Notes under the pieces: generated by a model | The model's database searches: none | The model's input: the letters and a program-made list of their open reading frames with translations, nothing else | Told to the model about the DNA's origin: nothing | In this document: positions 63,238 to 64,000 of the stretch, piece by piece | Position numbering within the stretch: the first letter of the stretch is position 1 | Layout: each line of letters begins with the position of its first letter | From: an uncultured Pelagibacteraceae bacterium | Lineage (GTDB): Bacteria; Pseudomonadota; Alphaproteobacteria; Pelagibacterales; Pelagibacteraceae | Length of the DNA stretch: 64,000 nucleotides | Direction of reading: 5' to 3' | Assembly: GCA_902617825.1 (NCBI GenBank) | Contig: CACMYE010000005.1 | Span: 1-64,000 of the forward strand | Made by a program: the position numbers and the translations under genes

Positions 63238-64000
63238 ATGTTAGAAAAAAGAAAGTTTTATATAAACGGTTCATGGGTTGCTCCAAAAAAACCAAACGAT
63301 ATTGAAGTAATCAATCCAGCGACAGAAAAAGCTTGCGCAGTAATTTCACTTGGAAGTAAAGATGACGTTAATGATGCAGTGCTCTCTGCTAAAGAAGCAT
63401 TCAAAACTTGGGGATATTCAACAAGAGAGGACAGAATTGCTCTATTGGAAACATTCTACACTTTATATAAGAAAAGATGGAACGATATAACCGATGCCAT
63501 TATTCAAGAAATGGGAGCACCGAAGGATTTTGCATCAAAACTTCAAACAGGAACTGGAGCAAGTCATACAAAATCTTTTATAAGATATTTAAAAGAGTTT
63601 GAATTTGAAAAACCATTAGGTGATCATGCGAAAAATCAAAGATTAATATATGAGCCAAAAGGTGTTTGTGCATTAATTACTCCTTGGAACTGGCCAATGA
63701 ACCAGGTCACCTTAAAAGTAATTCCAGCTTTATCGTCTGGCTGTACTATGATTTTAAAACCATCAGAATTAGCGCCACTTTCAGCTATGATACTTGCAGA
63801 ATTAATTGACGAAGCAAAATTTCCAAAAGGTGTGTTTAACTTAGTAAATGGAGATGGTGCAACTACTGGTGATGCTTTAACTAGTCATCCAGACGTAAAT
63901 ATGATCTCATTTACAGGATCAACTAGAGCAGGTGCATTAATATCTCAAAATGCAGCAAAAGATTTTAAAAGAGTTAGTTTAGAACTTGGTGGCAAGGGAG
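63238..64000 (+). CDS. Aldehyde dehydrogenase, 5' part (cut by window end)
   Basis: The first 254 codons of an ALDH run off the right edge. It begins MLEKRKFYINGSWVAPKKP and contains ALITPWNWPMNQVTLKVIPA, the NAD site SFTGSTRAGA and the catalytic Glu in SLELGGKG. The catalytic Cys lies beyond the window. Class resembles aminobutyraldehyde/betaine-aldehyde type enzymes. Together with the upstream agmatinase remnant and polyamine-type importer it suggests a former or partial polyamine degradation locus; inference. An AGAGAGGA-rich sequence precedes the ATG. Confidence 0.9.
   Translation, partial: MLEKRKFYINGSWVAPKKPNDIEVINPATEKACAVISLGSKDDVNDAVLSAKEAFKTWGYSTREDRIALLETFYTLYKKRWNDITDAIIQEMGAPKDFASKLQTGTGASHTKSFIRYLKEFEFEKPLGDHAKNQRLIYEPKGVCALITPWNWPMNQVTLKVIPALSSGCTMILKPSELAPLSAMILAELIDEAKFPKGVFNLVNGDGATTGDALTSHPDVNMISFTGSTRAGALISQNAAKDFKRVSLELGGKG

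Overview
This window is a strongly A+T-rich, extremely compact stretch of an alphaproteobacterial chromosome. Intergenic gaps are mostly 0-100 bases, many stop and start codons overlap (TAATG, ATGA), and no gap exceeds 300 bases; the longest is about 270 bases at 54869-55138. The gene set points to the SAR11 clade (Pelagibacterales): a permuted two-piece tmRNA, ThyX, the hflKC-htrA-miaA-ilvBHC-leuA-mreBCD-mrdA-rodA order, many binding-protein-dependent ABC importers, and osmolyte and polyamine genes. The SAR11 assignment is an inference from gene content and composition; no search was run. I saw no tRNA, rRNA, CRISPR array, insertion sequence or prophage.

Layout. 1-238: permuted ssrA (tmRNA) on the minus strand, tag ANESYALAA. 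281-6577: thyX, mrp, and the envelope proteolysis and tRNA modification group hflK-hflC-DUF2065-htrA-miaA. 6629-11668: branched-chain amino acid synthesis (ilvB, ilvH, ilvC, leuA). 11669-17094: cell shape operon mreB-mreC-mreD-mrdA-rodA. 17161-21512: an amino-acid or hydroxy-acid oriented operon (DadA-like oxidase, EamA transporter, 2-hydroxyacid dehydrogenase, deacetylase-family amidohydrolase, msrB). 21583-23318: an inverse-autotransporter-type outer membrane barrel coupled to an unknown secreted protein. 23320-24605: glutaredoxin, a DUF2805 protein, and a LysE exporter whose ribosome binding site lies inside a hairpin.

24691-39684 is a transport island. A first Liv-type importer has a secreted alpha/beta hydrolase inside its operon and is followed by AzlCD exporter genes, the glutarate hydroxylase glaH and a ProC-like reductase. 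A second Liv-type importer follows, with a 22-residue microprotein, an MFS transporter and a convergent binding protein.

39792-45508 (minus strand) is a tightly overlapped five-gene catabolic operon: luciferase-like flavin monooxygenase, ThDP enzyme, DUF1185 protein, alpha/beta hydrolase and aldehyde dehydrogenase. Its substrate is unknown to me, and it is the strongest candidate for an undescribed pathway. 45614-54283 holds small-molecule genes tied to osmolytes: a 2OG oxygenase, EamA transporters, an orphan ProV ATPase, a gamma-butyrobetaine hydroxylase-like enzyme, a GDPD, a beta-hydroxyacid dehydrogenase, and an EutA/DoeA-like pair. 54311-64000: a TPR protein, a PotABCD-type importer, thiolase, a FadN-type beta-oxidation enzyme, a 38-codon remnant of an agmatinase, and an aldehyde dehydrogenase cut by the window edge.
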